Assembly: GCA_021775005.1 (NCBI GenBank)
Contig: JAJFIK010000050.1
Span: 1-64,000, forward strand
DNA length: 64,000 nt
Reading direction: 5' to 3'
Origin: Rhodospirillales bacterium
GTDB taxonomy: Bacteria; Pseudomonadota; Alphaproteobacteria; JAJFIK01
Below, piece after piece: positions 17,271 to 26,471 of this stretch. How positions within the stretch are numbered: position 1 is the first letter of the stretch; each line of letters opens with the position of its first letter. The position numbers were made by a program, and so were the translations under genes. Under the pieces are notes generated by a model that saw only the letters and a program-made list of their open reading frames with translations, did no database searches and had not been told where the DNA came from.

Positions 17271-18391
17271 TTCGACGCCCCATTTACGCGGGGGTCCGCC
17301 ACATCGCAGATCACCACATGCTTGTCGAATATGACGCCGATGACCATTTGCCCATTGTGATAGGCGGCCACCGAAGACCCTGACGCCAATACGCCGCTCC
17401 CAAGATAAACCTCAACAACACTGTCAGATCCGTTCTCGCTTGGCGTGAGCATAGAGACTCGCGCGGGCGAGAGATTGGCCGGAGTTTCCATATGCGGACC
17501 AATATCAAAGAGACGTGGATGCGACGCGACCCAAACCCGGCCCATCGCATCAATATCAATATTGTCAGGGCCGGTGCCAATGCGCATCAATCCGTCGGTG
17601 CCAGTGCGGAGCCTTAGTGCCCCCGTGGCAATATCGCGATCATAGATGCGCAAAGTGCCGTCAGTTAATTCGGTGAGATAAAGCGTGCGCCCGTCGGGTG
17701 AAACATTCACACCGTTGGCATAGGTCAAACCATGGGCCGCGATACTGGCCCTGCCATCATCAAAGTGGACAAGCGTGGTTCTGTTCAGTCGCCCAAATAA
17801 TTCCAATGAATAGTTCAGCCCCTCCCGGTCGCGGGTGGTAAAGTCATTGGTCGTGTAAAAACTGCGAGGGCCGACGGCAACCAAATCATTCGGTGAGACA
17901 ATTAAAGGATCGCTGAGGGTATCTACATGTGCCAGCGAAGGTACTCCCCTCGCACCATAAGCCACATCAAACAACTCAATTGCTTGTGTGCCATCACCTT
18001 GGTGGCTGATCACAAAGAGCCGCATTCCTTCAGGGCCATCATAGAGAGAGACGCCATGAGGCCGAAAATCCGCTGGCGTCGCAGGTGTCAGATCAATGAT
18101 ACCAGCATCCAGATTGCCCAATTGGAACGCCTCGATGCGCCCGCGATGTTGCCCGTTTTGAAAGATCTCTGCCCGGCGGTCATAGCTGGAAACAAACACC
18201 CAGCCCGTCTCGTGATCAATGGTCAGATCTTCTGTGCCGCCATCAAACCCTGCATAGCGGGCGCAGGTACCCTCAAAATGGGTGGTGATCTCGCTAAAGG
18301 CCCCGGAGTCATACATAAGCCGCAAGAAAAACAGCCCAATGCCAATTGCGACGATTAATATCGCGCCAAGGCAGTAAAATATCCAGCGCAT
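17267..18391 (-). CDS. Paraoxonase (PON)-like arylesterase/lactonase
   Basis: 374 residues with an N-terminal membrane anchor (about 6-26, FYCLGAILIVAIGIGLFFL) followed by a six-bladed propeller. Every paraoxonase-1 active-site position has a counterpart at nearly the same number: Ca ligands Glu54 (GGTEDLTI), Asn168 (SPNDLVAVGP), Asn226 (TYANGVNVSPDGR), Asp276 and Asn277 (GPDNIDID), and the catalytic His112 in FRPHGVSLYDG. PONs are lactonases that open acyl-homoserine and other lactones. The start at the ATG behind GGGGGAC is preferred over a TTG five codons up. Substrate is unknown. It is convergent with the MotB-like gene and downstream of the ABC exporter. Confidence 0.85.
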   Translation of the reverse strand: MRWIFYCLGAILIVAIGIGLFFLRLMYDSGAFSEITTHFEGTCARYAGFDGGTEDLTIDHETGWVFVSSYDRRAEIFQNGQHRGRIEAFQLGNLDAGIIDLTPATPADFRPHGVSLYDGPEGMRLFVISHQGDGTQAIELFDVAYGARGVPSLAHVDTLSDPLIVSPNDLVAVGPRSFYTTNDFTTRDREGLNYSLELFGRLNRTTLVHFDDGRASIAAHGLTYANGVNVSPDGRTLYLTELTDGTLRIYDRDIATGALRLRTGTDGLMRIGTGPDNIDIDAMGRVWVASHPRLFDIGPHMETPANLSPARVSMLTPSENGSDSVVEVYLGSGVLASGSSVAAYHNGQMVIGVIFDKHVVICDVADPRVNGASN

Positions 18392-18430
18392 GGTCACGTC
18401 CCCCAAATGAAAACTCGCGCGCAGTCTAGC

Positions 18431-20266
18431 TTATTCCGCCGCTGTGTCGCCCACTTCTGAAAATCCAAATTGAAGCCGTGCCAACCGAGCGTATAGGCCA
18501 CCTTGTGCAATCAGATCTTCATGCCTGCCGCTCGCAACAATGCGCCCGTGATCCATCACAATAATCCGATCGCACATTTTTACTGTGGCCAGACGATGAG
18601 CAATAACGATGGTGGTACGCCCTTTCATGACATGCGAGAGCGCGCCCTGCACCAGGCGCTCGTTCTCTGCATCAAGAGCGCTGGTGGCCTCATCAAGCAG
18701 CAAGATCGGCGCATCGCGCAGTATTGCGCGCGCGATGGCTAGGCGCTGGCGTTGGCCGCCGGAAAGGGTCACGCCGCGTTCACCCACGGCACTGGCATAG
18801 CCCTGAGGCAGGGCTTCGATGAATTCATGGGCAGCTGCTGCTTTTGCAGCTGCAATGACATCGCCCGCACTGGCATCGGGGCGGCCGTAGCGAATGTTGT
18901 CTTCGATGGTGCCAGCAAAAATTACCGGGTCTTGTGGCACCAAAGCGATGTGCTGACGCAGTTCCGTTGGATCAAGCTCGCCGGTGGACAAACCGTCAAA
19001 AGTGATGCGACCGGCCTGCGGATCATAGAACCGCAAAAGCAGCTGAAACACGGTGGACTTGCCCGCCCCCGACGGCCCGACCAGAGCGACGGTCTCGCCC
19101 GGACGCACCGCAAGGGAGAATTGCTCCAACGCCCTGTCGCTCGGCCGTGTGGGGTAGTGGAATGTGACATCCTCAAAGGTGATTGCCCCGCTGGCATTGG
19201 CAGGCATAGCGCGCGGCGCGGCGGGTGCCGCAATCTCGGGCTCAATGGCGAGAATCTCCATCAGCCGCTCCGTTGCCCCCGCGGCCCGTTGCAGCTCGCC
19301 CCAAACCTCGCTCAAGGCACCAAAGCTGGATGCAACAAAAACCGCGTAGAGAACAAATTGGCTCAATTCACCACCGGTCATGGTTCCCGCCAGAACCGCT
19401 TGCGAGCCGGTCCAGAGAACACCAACAACCGCACCGAATATGGCAAAGATCGCGACCGCTGTGAGCGCCGCGCGCACCGATATGCGCCGTACAGCAACTT
19501 TGAACGCCGCCTCCACCGACACGCCAAATGATTGGCGATCTATATCTTCGTGCGTGAAGGCCTGCATGGTCTGGATGGCGTTTAGGCTTTCGCCCGCGTG
19601 GGCGCTGGTATCCGCCACACGGTCCTGGCTCGACCGGGAAAGGGTCCGCACCAGGCGGCCCAAAAATATCAACGGCAAGATCACAAACGGAAATGCCAAC
19701 AAAACCAGAAGCGAGAGCCCCGGTGCGGTCAACACCAGCATAACCATGGCCCCGACGATCATCACCGAATTGCGCAGCGCAATGGAGGCACTTGAGCCCA
19801 CAACAGATTGCACAAGGGTGGTGTCGGTGGTGAGGCGCGACAGCACCTCCCCCGTGCGTGTGACCTCAAAAAAGCTCGGACTGAGTTTGGTCAGATGGGC
19901 ATAAACATCCCGGCGCAGGTCCGCCACCATCCGCTCACCAATCCAACTGACAAAGAAAAACCGCGTCGCTGATGCAATCCCCAACAGCAGCGCCACAAGC
20001 AGCATGAGCAGGAAGTACTGATCAATGACCCCGGCGTTGTCGGCGGAAAATCCATGATCAATCATCTGCCGCACGGTGAGCGGCACAACTAACGTCACCC
20101 CAGCAGCAAAGGCCAAAAACACCGCAGCGCCCAAAAGCTGCAATGGATAGCGCCCCAGATAGGGCAGCAACTTGCCTAGCGCCCCCATATCGCGCCCCTT
20201 GGGACGCCTGGCGGCATCATGCTCGATCGATTGTGCCGGGAGCTGAGCTGGGTCGGTCTGCGCCAT
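18431..20266 (-). CDS. ABC exporter, fused permease and ATPase (MsbA/ABCB-type)
   Basis: A 611-residue half-transporter that dimerises. The N-terminal tail (about 1-35, charged) leads into six helices at about 40-320, including [19 protein letters not shown] and [18 protein letters not shown]. The nucleotide-binding domain follows: Walker [11 protein letters not shown]-loop [10 protein letters not shown], signature [14 protein letters not shown], Walker [13 protein letters not shown], and H-loop VIAHRLATV. The chosen ATG (MAQTDPAQ) skips 18 weak upstream codons. Substrate (lipid, drug or peptide) cannot be read from sequence. It is divergent from rpmE across about 180 bases. Confidence 0.93.
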   Translation of the reverse strand: MAQTDPAQLPAQSIEHDAARRPKGRDMGALGKLLPYLGRYPLQLLGAAVFLAFAAGVTLVVPLTVRQMIDHGFSADNAGVIDQYFLLMLLVALLLGIASATRFFFVSWIGERMVADLRRDVYAHLTKLSPSFFEVTRTGEVLSRLTTDTTLVQSVVGSSASIALRNSVMIVGAMVMLVLTAPGLSLLVLLAFPFVILPLIFLGRLVRTLSRSSQDRVADTSAHAGESLNAIQTMQAFTHEDIDRQSFGVSVEAAFKVAVRRISVRAALTAVAIFAIFGAVVGVLWTGSQAVLAGTMTGGELSQFVLYAVFVASSFGALSEVWGELQRAAGATERLMEILAIEPEIAAPAAPRAMPANASGAITFEDVTFHYPTRPSDRALEQFSLAVRPGETVALVGPSGAGKSTVFQLLLRFYDPQAGRITFDGLSTGELDPTELRQHIALVPQDPVIFAGTIEDNIRYGRPDASAGDVIAAAKAAAAHEFIEALPQGYASAVGERGVTLSGGQRQRLAIARAILRDAPILLLDEATSALDAENERLVQGALSHVMKGRTTIVIAHRLATVKMCDRIIVMDHGRIVASGRHEDLIAQGGLYARLARLQFGFSEVGDTAAE

Positions 20267-20388
20267 GGGGGCCTTTATACCTAACGGACAGGACCCCACA
20301 AAAGGGGCAACACTGCCCATATAAGCGCCTCAGGGCCCCAATACAAAGGCTACAGGGACGCACAAGGGCCGTTGGCCCCTTTGAGGGG

Positions 20389-20417
20389 TTGCCCTGCCTT
20401 ATTGGGGGCGTTATAAG
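20389..20417 (+). promoter_or_regulatory. Sigma-70-type promoter for rpmE
   Basis: TTGCCC (20389-20394), a spacer of exactly 17 bases and TATAAG (20412-20417), about 30 bases before the L31 start. Just upstream the leader holds G/C-rich palindromes (such as CCCCTTTGAGGGG). Confidence 0.6.
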
Positions 20418-20446
20418 CCGCGCTTCACAAATGTAGGTCAGAGACG

Positions 20447-20671
20447 ATGAAACCAGATACCCACCCCGATTATCACTTCATTACATTGAAGCTGACGGAT
20501 GGAAGCGAGTACATCACGCGCTCCACTTGGGGCAAAGAAGGCGATTCGCTCACCCTCGACATTGATCCGACCACCCATCCCGCTTGGACCGGTGGCGGTC
20601 AGCGTCTTGTGGACCGTGGCGGCCGTGTGTCGCGCTTTAAAGATAAGTTCGGCGGGTTCCTGGGCTCTTAA
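20447..20671 (+). CDS. rpmE: 50S ribosomal protein L31
   Basis: 74 residues: [20 protein letters not shown] at the start and [14 protein letters not shown] at the end are diagnostic. It has no cysteine at all, so this is the zinc-independent (C-minus) form, which does not need Zn for ribosome binding. Transcribed alone from the promoter just upstream; the opposite-strand DUF1465 gene ends 16 bases past its stop. Confidence 0.96.
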   Translation: MKPDTHPDYHFITLKLTDGSEYITRSTWGKEGDSLTLDIDPTTHPAWTGGGQRLVDRGGRVSRFKDKFGGFLGS

Positions 20672-20687
20672 GCCAGGCCTTAATCTA

Positions 20688-21236
20688 TCAAGTAAATTGA
20701 TTGGCAAACGCGGCGGCTATGCGGTCGTGTTGTGTTTGTACGCTTGATTGAGCGAGGGGCGCACGCCCCTCGCGGTAGAGCTGAACATCAAGACGCTCGA
20801 CCCGATCATAAAGATTGGCGCTACGCTCCAATAAATCCTTCAAACGATCCGGGATTTGATCCGCACCCTCTAAAGGTTTAGCCCGCGCTACATCCTGGGC
20901 CGCAAGGCGATACTTAGCGTCCACCGCTTCGTCTGCGGTCATTTCTGATTCGCGCACCGCCCGTTGCACCAATAGCCACGACGCCACCTGCATCAGCCGC
21001 GTGGTCAGACGCATGCTCTCGCCGGCATAGGCAAGAGCACCCTGACGCTCCAAATCTTTGGATTCTGTGCGACCTGGCCCGTCGAGATAGGCTGCGGTTT
21101 CCTCCACCAGCGCCATGCCGTCATCAAAGGTCCGCTGAAACAGATTGGACGAGGCGAAATCCACCACTGCCGCTTTGATACGATGCGTTTCAGCCGCGTC
21201 GGGCGCCCGGGGGATGTTGTGCCGCTCATCGGTCAT
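20688..21236 (-). CDS. DUF1465 family protein
   Basis: 182 residues, mostly helical. The family core VDFASSNLFQRTFDDGMALVEETAAYLDG lies at about 26-54 and EGPGR-like RTESKDLERQ next to it. MRLTTRLMQVASWLLVQRAVRESEMT at about 75-100 is another family stretch. DUF1465 is an alphaproteobacterial family of unknown biochemistry, generally found beside DUF1192 as here. The ATG at 21236 has an AGGAG upstream; the longer frame is rejected. No membrane segment or catalytic motif is seen. Confidence 0.88.
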   Translation of the reverse strand: MTDERHNIPRAPDAAETHRIKAAVVDFASSNLFQRTFDDGMALVEETAAYLDGPGRTESKDLERQGALAYAGESMRLTTRLMQVASWLLVQRAVRESEMTADEAVDAKYRLAAQDVARAKPLEGADQIPDRLKDLLERSANLYDRVERLDVQLYREGRAPLAQSSVQTQHDRIAAAFANQFT

Positions 21237-21355
21237 ATATCGGACGCTCCTGTCCCGTTTTGAGCCAAGAATCATGGCCCTTTGGGTCAGAGATGAAATT
21301 CGCATGCCAATTCTTAAGAATTATTGACGAAATCCTAATAGGCTTAATTTCCAGT

Positions 21356-21547
21356 CTAGGACTTGAATACAGATTCCGCCGCCGAAAGCGCCCCGTGTTT
21401 AGACTTGAGAACCGCCTTGGTGCGCTCGATCTCAGCTGACAAGTACCCAATACGCGCCTCAAGCTCGCTCACGGAGAGACGATTCAGTTGATCATTTGTG
21501 GGCGCGACATCAAATCCGCTCAGCTTTGGGCGCTCTTCCTCTTCCAT
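21356..21547 (-). CDS. DUF1192 small coiled-coil protein
   Basis: A 63-residue protein: an acidic head (MEEEERPKLSGFDVA), then LNRLSVSELEARIGYLSAEIERTK, the DUF1192 signature, then an AAESVFKS tail. The long frame reaching 22657 is antisense to the quinone oxidoreductase and only its last 63 codons are the gene. It is transcribed toward DUF1465 with 119 bases between them. The oxidoreductase starts divergently 75 bases away. A cell-envelope or cell-cycle link is often presumed for this pair, but nothing here shows it. Confidence 0.85.
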   Translation of the reverse strand: MEEEERPKLSGFDVAPTNDQLNRLSVSELEARIGYLSAEIERTKAVLKSKHGALSAAESVFKS

Positions 21548-21622
21548 GACGCATCTGCCTTTTTCCAGCTCAGGATAGGCTATAGTCTGCGCTTCAATGC
21601 CGACCGCATCAAGGATTGCCCC

Positions 21623-22630
21623 ATGAACCACGCCGCGCCTGCCACCATGACCGCCATCGAAATCAAGATGCCCGGCGGTCCTGAAGTTCTGACGCCCGTA
21701 TCGCGGCCAGTGCCCACCCCTGGCCATGGCGAACTCTTGGTGAAAGTCGCCGCCGCAGGGGTTAATCGCCCTGATGTGATCCAGCGCTTGGGGCTTTATC
21801 CGCCGCCGCCGGGGGCATCCGATATCCCCGGTCTGGAAGTAGCGGGCACCATCATTGATGTGGGATCTGGCGTCAGCCGTTGGCGTGTGGGCGATGAGAT
21901 CACCGCATTGGTTGCCGGGGGCGGTTACGCGGAATATTGCCTCGTCGATGCGCGGCTGGCCTTGCCCATACCAAAGGGGATGAGCCTGACCCAGGCAGCG
22001 GCCCTGCCGGAGACATTCTTTACTGTTTGGACAAATGTGTTTGATCGCGCCGCGCTTTGCCCCGGTGAAACCATCCTCATCCATGGCGGCTCCAGCGGCA
22101 TTGGCACCGCTGCGATCCAATTGGCCACCTGTTTCGGCGCGCGCGTGCTTACCACAGCGGGGAGCGCTGAAAAATGCGCTGCCTGCACGACCCTTGGCGC
22201 CCATCGCGCGATCAATTATCGCGAGGAAGATTTCGTAAAAGTCGCGATGGCTGAAACCAATGGCCAAGGCGTGAATGTCATCTTGGATATGGTGGGCGGT
22301 GACTATGTGGCACGCAATATCAAGGTACTGGCCACCGACGGCCGCTTGGTCAACATCGCCTTTCTGCAAGGGCCGAAGGTAGAGCTCAATTTGATGCCGG
22401 TCATGCTCAAGCGCTTGACGCTCACCGGATCGACGCTCAGGCCGCGCGCGCTTGAAGAGAAAACAGCCATCGCTGAGGCCCTGGAAGCCCGGGTCTGGCC
22501 GCTTCTGAACCAGGGTCGAATCGGCCCCGTAATCGATGGCGTATTCCCGCTGGATCGGGCGTCCGAGGCCCATGAACGCATGGATTCCGGGGCTCATATT
22601 GGCAAAATTGTCCTGCAAACAGGGGCCTAG
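21623..22630 (+). CDS. NADPH:quinone oxidoreductase (zinc-free MDR family)
   Basis: 335 residues of the medium-chain reductase family. Visible features are GPEVLTPVSRPVPTPGHGELLVKVAAAGVNRPDVIQR at the N-terminal domain, the linker LPETFFTVWTNVFDRA, the nucleotide-binding GGSSGIGTAAIQLA near 153-166, and DMVGGDYV. No zinc-ligand cysteines are present, which fits quinone reductase (PIG3/QorA-like) rather than alcohol dehydrogenase. The ATG at 21623 with AAGGA seven bases upstream is chosen; an internal ATG 24 bases on is a second choice. Confidence 0.92.
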   Translation: MNHAAPATMTAIEIKMPGGPEVLTPVSRPVPTPGHGELLVKVAAAGVNRPDVIQRLGLYPPPPGASDIPGLEVAGTIIDVGSGVSRWRVGDEITALVAGGGYAEYCLVDARLALPIPKGMSLTQAAALPETFFTVWTNVFDRAALCPGETILIHGGSSGIGTAAIQLATCFGARVLTTAGSAEKCAACTTLGAHRAINYREEDFVKVAMAETNGQGVNVILDMVGGDYVARNIKVLATDGRLVNIAFLQGPKVELNLMPVMLKRLTLTGSTLRPRALEEKTAIAEALEARVWPLLNQGRIGPVIDGVFPLDRASEAHERMDSGAHIGKIVLQTGA

Positions 22631-22791
22631 AGAAAAACCGTTCCCATTGCCGCCCAAACCCCTTATAAGCGGCGTCAGAAATTCCCCCTAAACGACGCAA
22701 GCGAGGTGGGACCCCGTGAAGAGGTGACACTCTCGCGGCTCAGGACACCCTTTACGCGACCGCCGCCAATGAAAGATTGAAGGAGCAAAAA

Positions 22792-23469
22792 ATGGCTCAA
22801 GACCTTCCCCTCATGCCAAAGGCAACCGCGGTCTGGCTTGTGGACACCACCGCGCTGACGTTCGATCAAATTGCGACGTTCTGCGGACTGCATCCGTTGG
22901 AAGTCAAAGGCATTGCCGATGGCGAGGTTGCCGCCGGCATTCGCGGTCGCGATCCTATCTTGAACGCTGAACTGTCACGCGAAGAAATAGAGAAAGCTGA
23001 AGCTGACCCAAGCCATCAACTGAAAATTCTTGGGCGCAGAAAAGTCGCCGCGGAAAAGAAGCGGGCCGCCCCTCGTTACACGCCCGTTTCACGACGCCAA
23101 GACCGCCCCAATGCAATTCTTTGGCTCGTGCGCAATCATCCGGAACTTTCAGATGCGCAAGTGTCGCGTCTTGTGGGTACCACTAAACCCACTATCGTCT
23201 CCATTCGCGACAAGTCTCACTGGAATTTCAGCAATCTGAAACCGACCGATCCGGTATCTCTGGGTCTTTCCAGCCAGATTGATCTTGATGCGGCCGTGCT
23301 CAAGGCCGCCAAGCGTCGTGGAAATGTTCCACCCGAGGCAACCGGCCCCACACTTCAACCGGCCAGCACGACGATTGCCGAACCAAAAGAAGAACAAAAG
23401 AAAAAAGAAGACCACAGCGCGGAAGCTGTGTTCGCGCAATTTGAGTCGAGTGATAATTCAGACGACTAA
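22792..23469 (+). CDS. trcR: Cell-cycle transcriptional regulator TrcR (DUF1013)
   Basis: 225 residues with the DUF1013 core: LPLMPKATAVWLVD, ALTFDQIATFCGLHPLEVKGIADGE, then RPNAILWLVRNHPELSDAQVSRLVGTTKPTI and SIRDKSHWN. Two HTH-like segments are evident (about 26-47 and 115-145). In Caulobacter this family (TrcR) travels with RNA polymerase and controls cell-cycle promoters. Start ATG at 22792 behind AAGGAG. The tail after 190 is polar and lysine/glutamate-rich (EPKEEQKKKEDH). The family is nearly exclusive to Alphaproteobacteria, so it is strong taxonomic evidence. Confidence 0.93.
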   Translation: MAQDLPLMPKATAVWLVDTTALTFDQIATFCGLHPLEVKGIADGEVAAGIRGRDPILNAELSREEIEKAEADPSHQLKILGRRKVAAEKKRAAPRYTPVSRRQDRPNAILWLVRNHPELSDAQVSRLVGTTKPTIVSIRDKSHWNFSNLKPTDPVSLGLSSQIDLDAAVLKAAKRRGNVPPEATGPTLQPASTTIAEPKEEQKKKEDHSAEAVFAQFESSDNSDD

Positions 23470-23472
23470 TCG

Positions 23473-24276
23473 CTATTTCTTTTCGATGACGTAGTTAAGC
23501 GCCAAGCGACCGCCATCAGCGTATATGCATTGGCCGGTGATATAGCTCGCTTCTGGCGACGCCAGGAAGACGGCCACGCCCGCAACTTCTTCGGGGTCGC
23601 CGATGCGCCCCAGCGGCGTGCGCGACAAAATTGTTTCTCGTGACGCCCCTTCGGCAGGTTCATCCCCTGCCAAATGGGTATTGATCGCGCCGGGACCGAT
23701 CGCGTTTACGCGAATACCGTGCTCGGCAAGCGATAACGCCATGGCTTTTGTGAGCTGGTTTACCGCGCCCTTCGACACCGTATAGGGCACACGGTCCGGC
23801 AGGGCGAGAACCGCACTGACGGAAGACATATTGATAATCGAATAGGTTCGGCCTGACTCAGTGACCCGTCCTTCGCGTTCAATCTGTTGAATCATCTGGC
23901 GCGCAACAGCTTGACCAGCCAAAAACGTGCCCTTCAAATTAACCCGCATTACTTTGTCAAAATCACTTTCGTCGAGGGATAAAAAGTCGCCGCTGCCAAA
24001 TACCCCGGCGCAGTTCACCAAAACATCGATACGGTCATAAGCCTCAAGGGTTGCGGCGATGAGATTATGTATGTCGAGCCGCTCTCCCACGTCGCAACCT
24101 ACAAATATGGCTTGCCCTCCATTGGAGACAATTTCCTCGCAGGCATCTTTGCCCGCCGCCTGATCAATATCTGCGATAACCACTTTGGCGCCCTTGCGCG
24201 CAAAGCGTCGTGCGCTCGCGTGGCCAATGCCCGCTGCGCCGCCTGTTATGATGGCAACTCGATCTCCCCAGCTCAT
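23473..24276 (-). CDS. Short-chain dehydrogenase/reductase
   Basis: 267 residues of a classical SDR. Cofactor motif ITGGAAGIGHASARRFARKG (about 10-29) with acidic Asp in VVIADID, which favours NAD. Then NCAGVFGSGDF, Ser in NMSSVSAVLAL, and the catalytic Tyr/Lys in VPYTVSKGAV. The C-terminal NAIGPGAINTHLAGDE and ITGQCIYADGG are typical. The substrate is not evident. It is convergent with trcR (three bases between stops) and follows the MFS gene upstream after 36 bases, so a shared transcript is possible. Confidence 0.9.
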   Translation of the reverse strand: MSWGDRVAIITGGAAGIGHASARRFARKGAKVVIADIDQAAGKDACEEIVSNGGQAIFVGCDVGERLDIHNLIAATLEAYDRIDVLVNCAGVFGSGDFLSLDESDFDKVMRVNLKGTFLAGQAVARQMIQQIEREGRVTESGRTYSIINMSSVSAVLALPDRVPYTVSKGAVNQLTKAMALSLAEHGIRVNAIGPGAINTHLAGDEPAEGASRETILSRTPLGRIGDPEEVAGVAVFLASPEASYITGQCIYADGGRLALNYVIEKK

Positions 24277-24312
24277 GGGCGCGATCCTTTCAGGTTCGGC
24301 AACTCAGTGCAA

Positions 24313-25569
24313 TCAGCTGGCAGGTATGGCTTCATCTTCGGGCTCCGCGCGTGGGTCAAGCACCGCTGATTCATGAGAAGTGCGGTTCACCGGCTGGTAG
24401 TCGCCCCGATCTGCGTTGCTGACCCCTGATTGGACCCGGATCCGATAAATAACAAAAAGGAATACAGCGCCGTGCACCGCGGTGGTGAAGGCGAACAAGT
24501 ATTCAGGGCCAAGCCACTCGGTGAACAAGGATGCCAAAAATGGGCCAAGCATGGCCCCAGTGCCGTAAAGTAGAAGCAACCCCCCTGCCACGCTGACAAA
24601 TTCATTGGGTGCCGACCGGTCATTCGCATGGGCAACTGCAACGGCATAGACTGACATGGAGAAGGCCCCAAAGAAGGTTGCAGCGACAAACAATAGAACG
24701 GTTCCGGCAGCGCCTGCCGCAAAGAAGAACAACAACGCGCCCATCAGGGATGCGCCCGCAAATTCAAATGCAACGATGATGCGTCGGTCAATGAAGTCAG
24801 ACATGCGCCCAACTGGCCACTGCCAAAGGGCCGCGCCCATGATGGAGACCGCCATGAATGTCGCAATACCTACTTGATCCAGCCCAAGCCGTTGAGCAAA
24901 TACAGGGCCAAGGGTCCAAAATGCACCGCCCACCAATCCCACAGCCAGCGCCGCGCCGACAGCAACTGGTGAAATTACCCAAAGCCTGCGTAGATCAAGC
25001 CGCGCCGTGGCAATGGGTGCCGGTTGCACCGCCGATGTTAGTGATACCGGCACAAGCGCAAGCGACAGCAATACGGATGCCAATGCGAACAGTGTGAAAT
25101 CTTTGGGGTCAGCGGTCATCAGAAGCAGCTGGCCCACCATCAATGCGCCCTGGTTAATGACGTTGTAGGCCGACAAAACGCCGCCGCGAGCACTGGCTGT
25201 CGTGCGTTCATTGAGCCAGCTTTCAATCACCATATAGAGCCCGGCAAAACAGAACCCGGTGGCAGCCCGGAAGAACGCCCATGCGGCCGGTTCAACCAAG
25301 ATGGCGTGCAGCAGAGGCATCGCAGACGCCGTCGCCGCCAGAGCGGAGAACGTACGAATGTGCCCGACCCGGTGCACAAGATAGGGCCCCATTAGGCAGC
25401 CGCCGATGAAGCCGCCGAAATACGCACTCCCCATGAAACCGACCCAGATATCTGAGAAGGCTTCAATGGACGCGCGCACAGGCAGCAACGTGCCCTGCAG
25501 CCCTTGCCCTGCTAGCAAGATGGCCATCGCAAAAAGTAGGGCTGAAATGGAAATCAGGGTGCGATACAT
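24313..25569 (-). CDS. MFS transporter (YcaD-like)
   Basis: 418 residues with about 12 hydrophobic helices. The early segment FMGSAYFGGFIGGCLMGPYLVHRVGHIRTF carries the between-helix-2-and-3 motif of the family, GLYMVIESWLNERTTASARG is typical for the YcaD/UMF1-like group, and the second-half loop is MSDFIDRR. A soluble tail after 390 is acidic. Substrate unknown. It is divergent from the TauE/SafE permease (about 96 bases) and may be co-transcribed with the SDR. Confidence 0.87.
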   Translation of the reverse strand: MYRTLISISALLFAMAILLAGQGLQGTLLPVRASIEAFSDIWVGFMGSAYFGGFIGGCLMGPYLVHRVGHIRTFSALAATASAMPLLHAILVEPAAWAFFRAATGFCFAGLYMVIESWLNERTTASARGGVLSAYNVINQGALMVGQLLLMTADPKDFTLFALASVLLSLALVPVSLTSAVQPAPIATARLDLRRLWVISPVAVGAALAVGLVGGAFWTLGPVFAQRLGLDQVGIATFMAVSIMGAALWQWPVGRMSDFIDRRIIVAFEFAGASLMGALLFFFAAGAAGTVLLFVAATFFGAFSMSVYAVAVAHANDRSAPNEFVSVAGGLLLLYGTGAMLGPFLASLFTEWLGPEYLFAFTTAVHGAVFLFVIYRIRVQSGVSNADRGDYQPVNRTSHESAVLDPRAEPEDEAIPAS

Positions 25570-25665
25570 GAAACGCCGACAATCCTGCCTCGAAAACTTT
25601 GTTTCAAGGCTGCTACAGAACTAGACACTGGTCAGCCTACTGCAAAGACTGTATCGAAGCATCCC

Positions 25666-26445
25666 ATGTTTGATCTGGGCGACATCATTACTAATCCCTG
25701 GTTTTATGCGGCGGCGGTCCCCGGCGTCTTACTGACCGGCATATCCAAAGGCGGCTTTGCTGGCGGCATTGTGCTGATTGCTGTGCCGCTGATGGCGTTG
25801 ACGGTAAGCCCCGTGCAAGCGGCAGGCATCATGTTGCCGATCCTAATTTTGATGGACGCCATTGGGGTTTGGGCGTACCGCAAATCCTTTGACCGACGAA
25901 ATCTCATCATCATGCTCCCGGGTGCCGTTGTCGGCATAGCTATTGGCGGGCTGACGGCACATTTGGTTTCTGACGACAGTGTGCGGCTAATTATCGGTGC
26001 CATTGCGGTTGCCTTCACCCTGCATCATTGGTTGCGTGGCGGAGAAACCCGCATGGCCAACGGTACAAGCATTCCAAAAGGCGCTTTTTGGGGCGCGGTA
26101 GGCGGCTATACCAGTTTCGTCGCGCACGCTGGCTCGCCGCCCTTTCAGGTCTATATGCTGCCGCAAAAGCTCGACAAGAAACTGTTTGTGGGCACCTCGG
26201 TGATGTTCTTTGCCGTGGTCAACTGGGTCAAGCTGGTGCCCTATGCCATGCTGGACCAGCTCTCTCCGGGAAACCTGATGACGTCAGCCCTCCTGCTGCC
26301 TCTTGCCCCCATCGGCATGATGCTGGGTCTTTGGCTCCACGATATCGTGCCGGAAAAACCGTTCTATCGGATTATTTATGCGATGATATTTCTAGTTGGC
26401 CTCAAGCTCCTATGGGACGGGGCGAGCGCGCTCTTTTTTGGGTAG
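25666..26445 (+). CDS. TauE/SafE family sulfite/sulfonate-type permease
   Basis: 259 residues with eight predicted helices, the family size. The first repeat begins AAVPGVLLTGISKGGFAGGIVLIAVPLMAL. The second repeat begins near FWGAVGGYTSFVAHAGSPPFQVYMLPQKLDKKLFVGTSVMFF, the characteristic TauE/SafE half-motif. Proteins of this family export sulfite, sulfoacetate or related anions, but the substrate is not predictable. The stop codon lies one base before the left inverted repeat of the fic island, so this gene marks the island edge. Confidence 0.9.
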   Translation: MFDLGDIITNPWFYAAAVPGVLLTGISKGGFAGGIVLIAVPLMALTVSPVQAAGIMLPILILMDAIGVWAYRKSFDRRNLIIMLPGAVVGIAIGGLTAHLVSDDSVRLIIGAIAVAFTLHHWLRGGETRMANGTSIPKGAFWGAVGGYTSFVAHAGSPPFQVYMLPQKLDKKLFVGTSVMFFAVVNWVKLVPYAMLDQLSPGNLMTSALLLPLAPIGMMLGLWLHDIVPEKPFYRIIYAMIFLVGLKLLWDGASALFFG

Positions 26446-26446
26446 C

Positions 26447-26461
26447 GGGTCACTCTGAAAT
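26447..26461 (+). repeat. Left 15-bp terminal inverted repeat of the fic island
   Basis: GGGTCACTCTGAAAT, one base after the TauE/SafE stop codon. It is exactly complementary to 28045-28059. Confidence 0.75.
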
Positions 26462-26471
26462 CTCCTTGCCG

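Noticed and set aside
21548-22657. Continuation of the long minus-strand frame across the quinone oxidoreductase
   Set aside because: It is antisense to a clear enzyme gene. Only the last 63 codons (21356-21547) match DUF1192.
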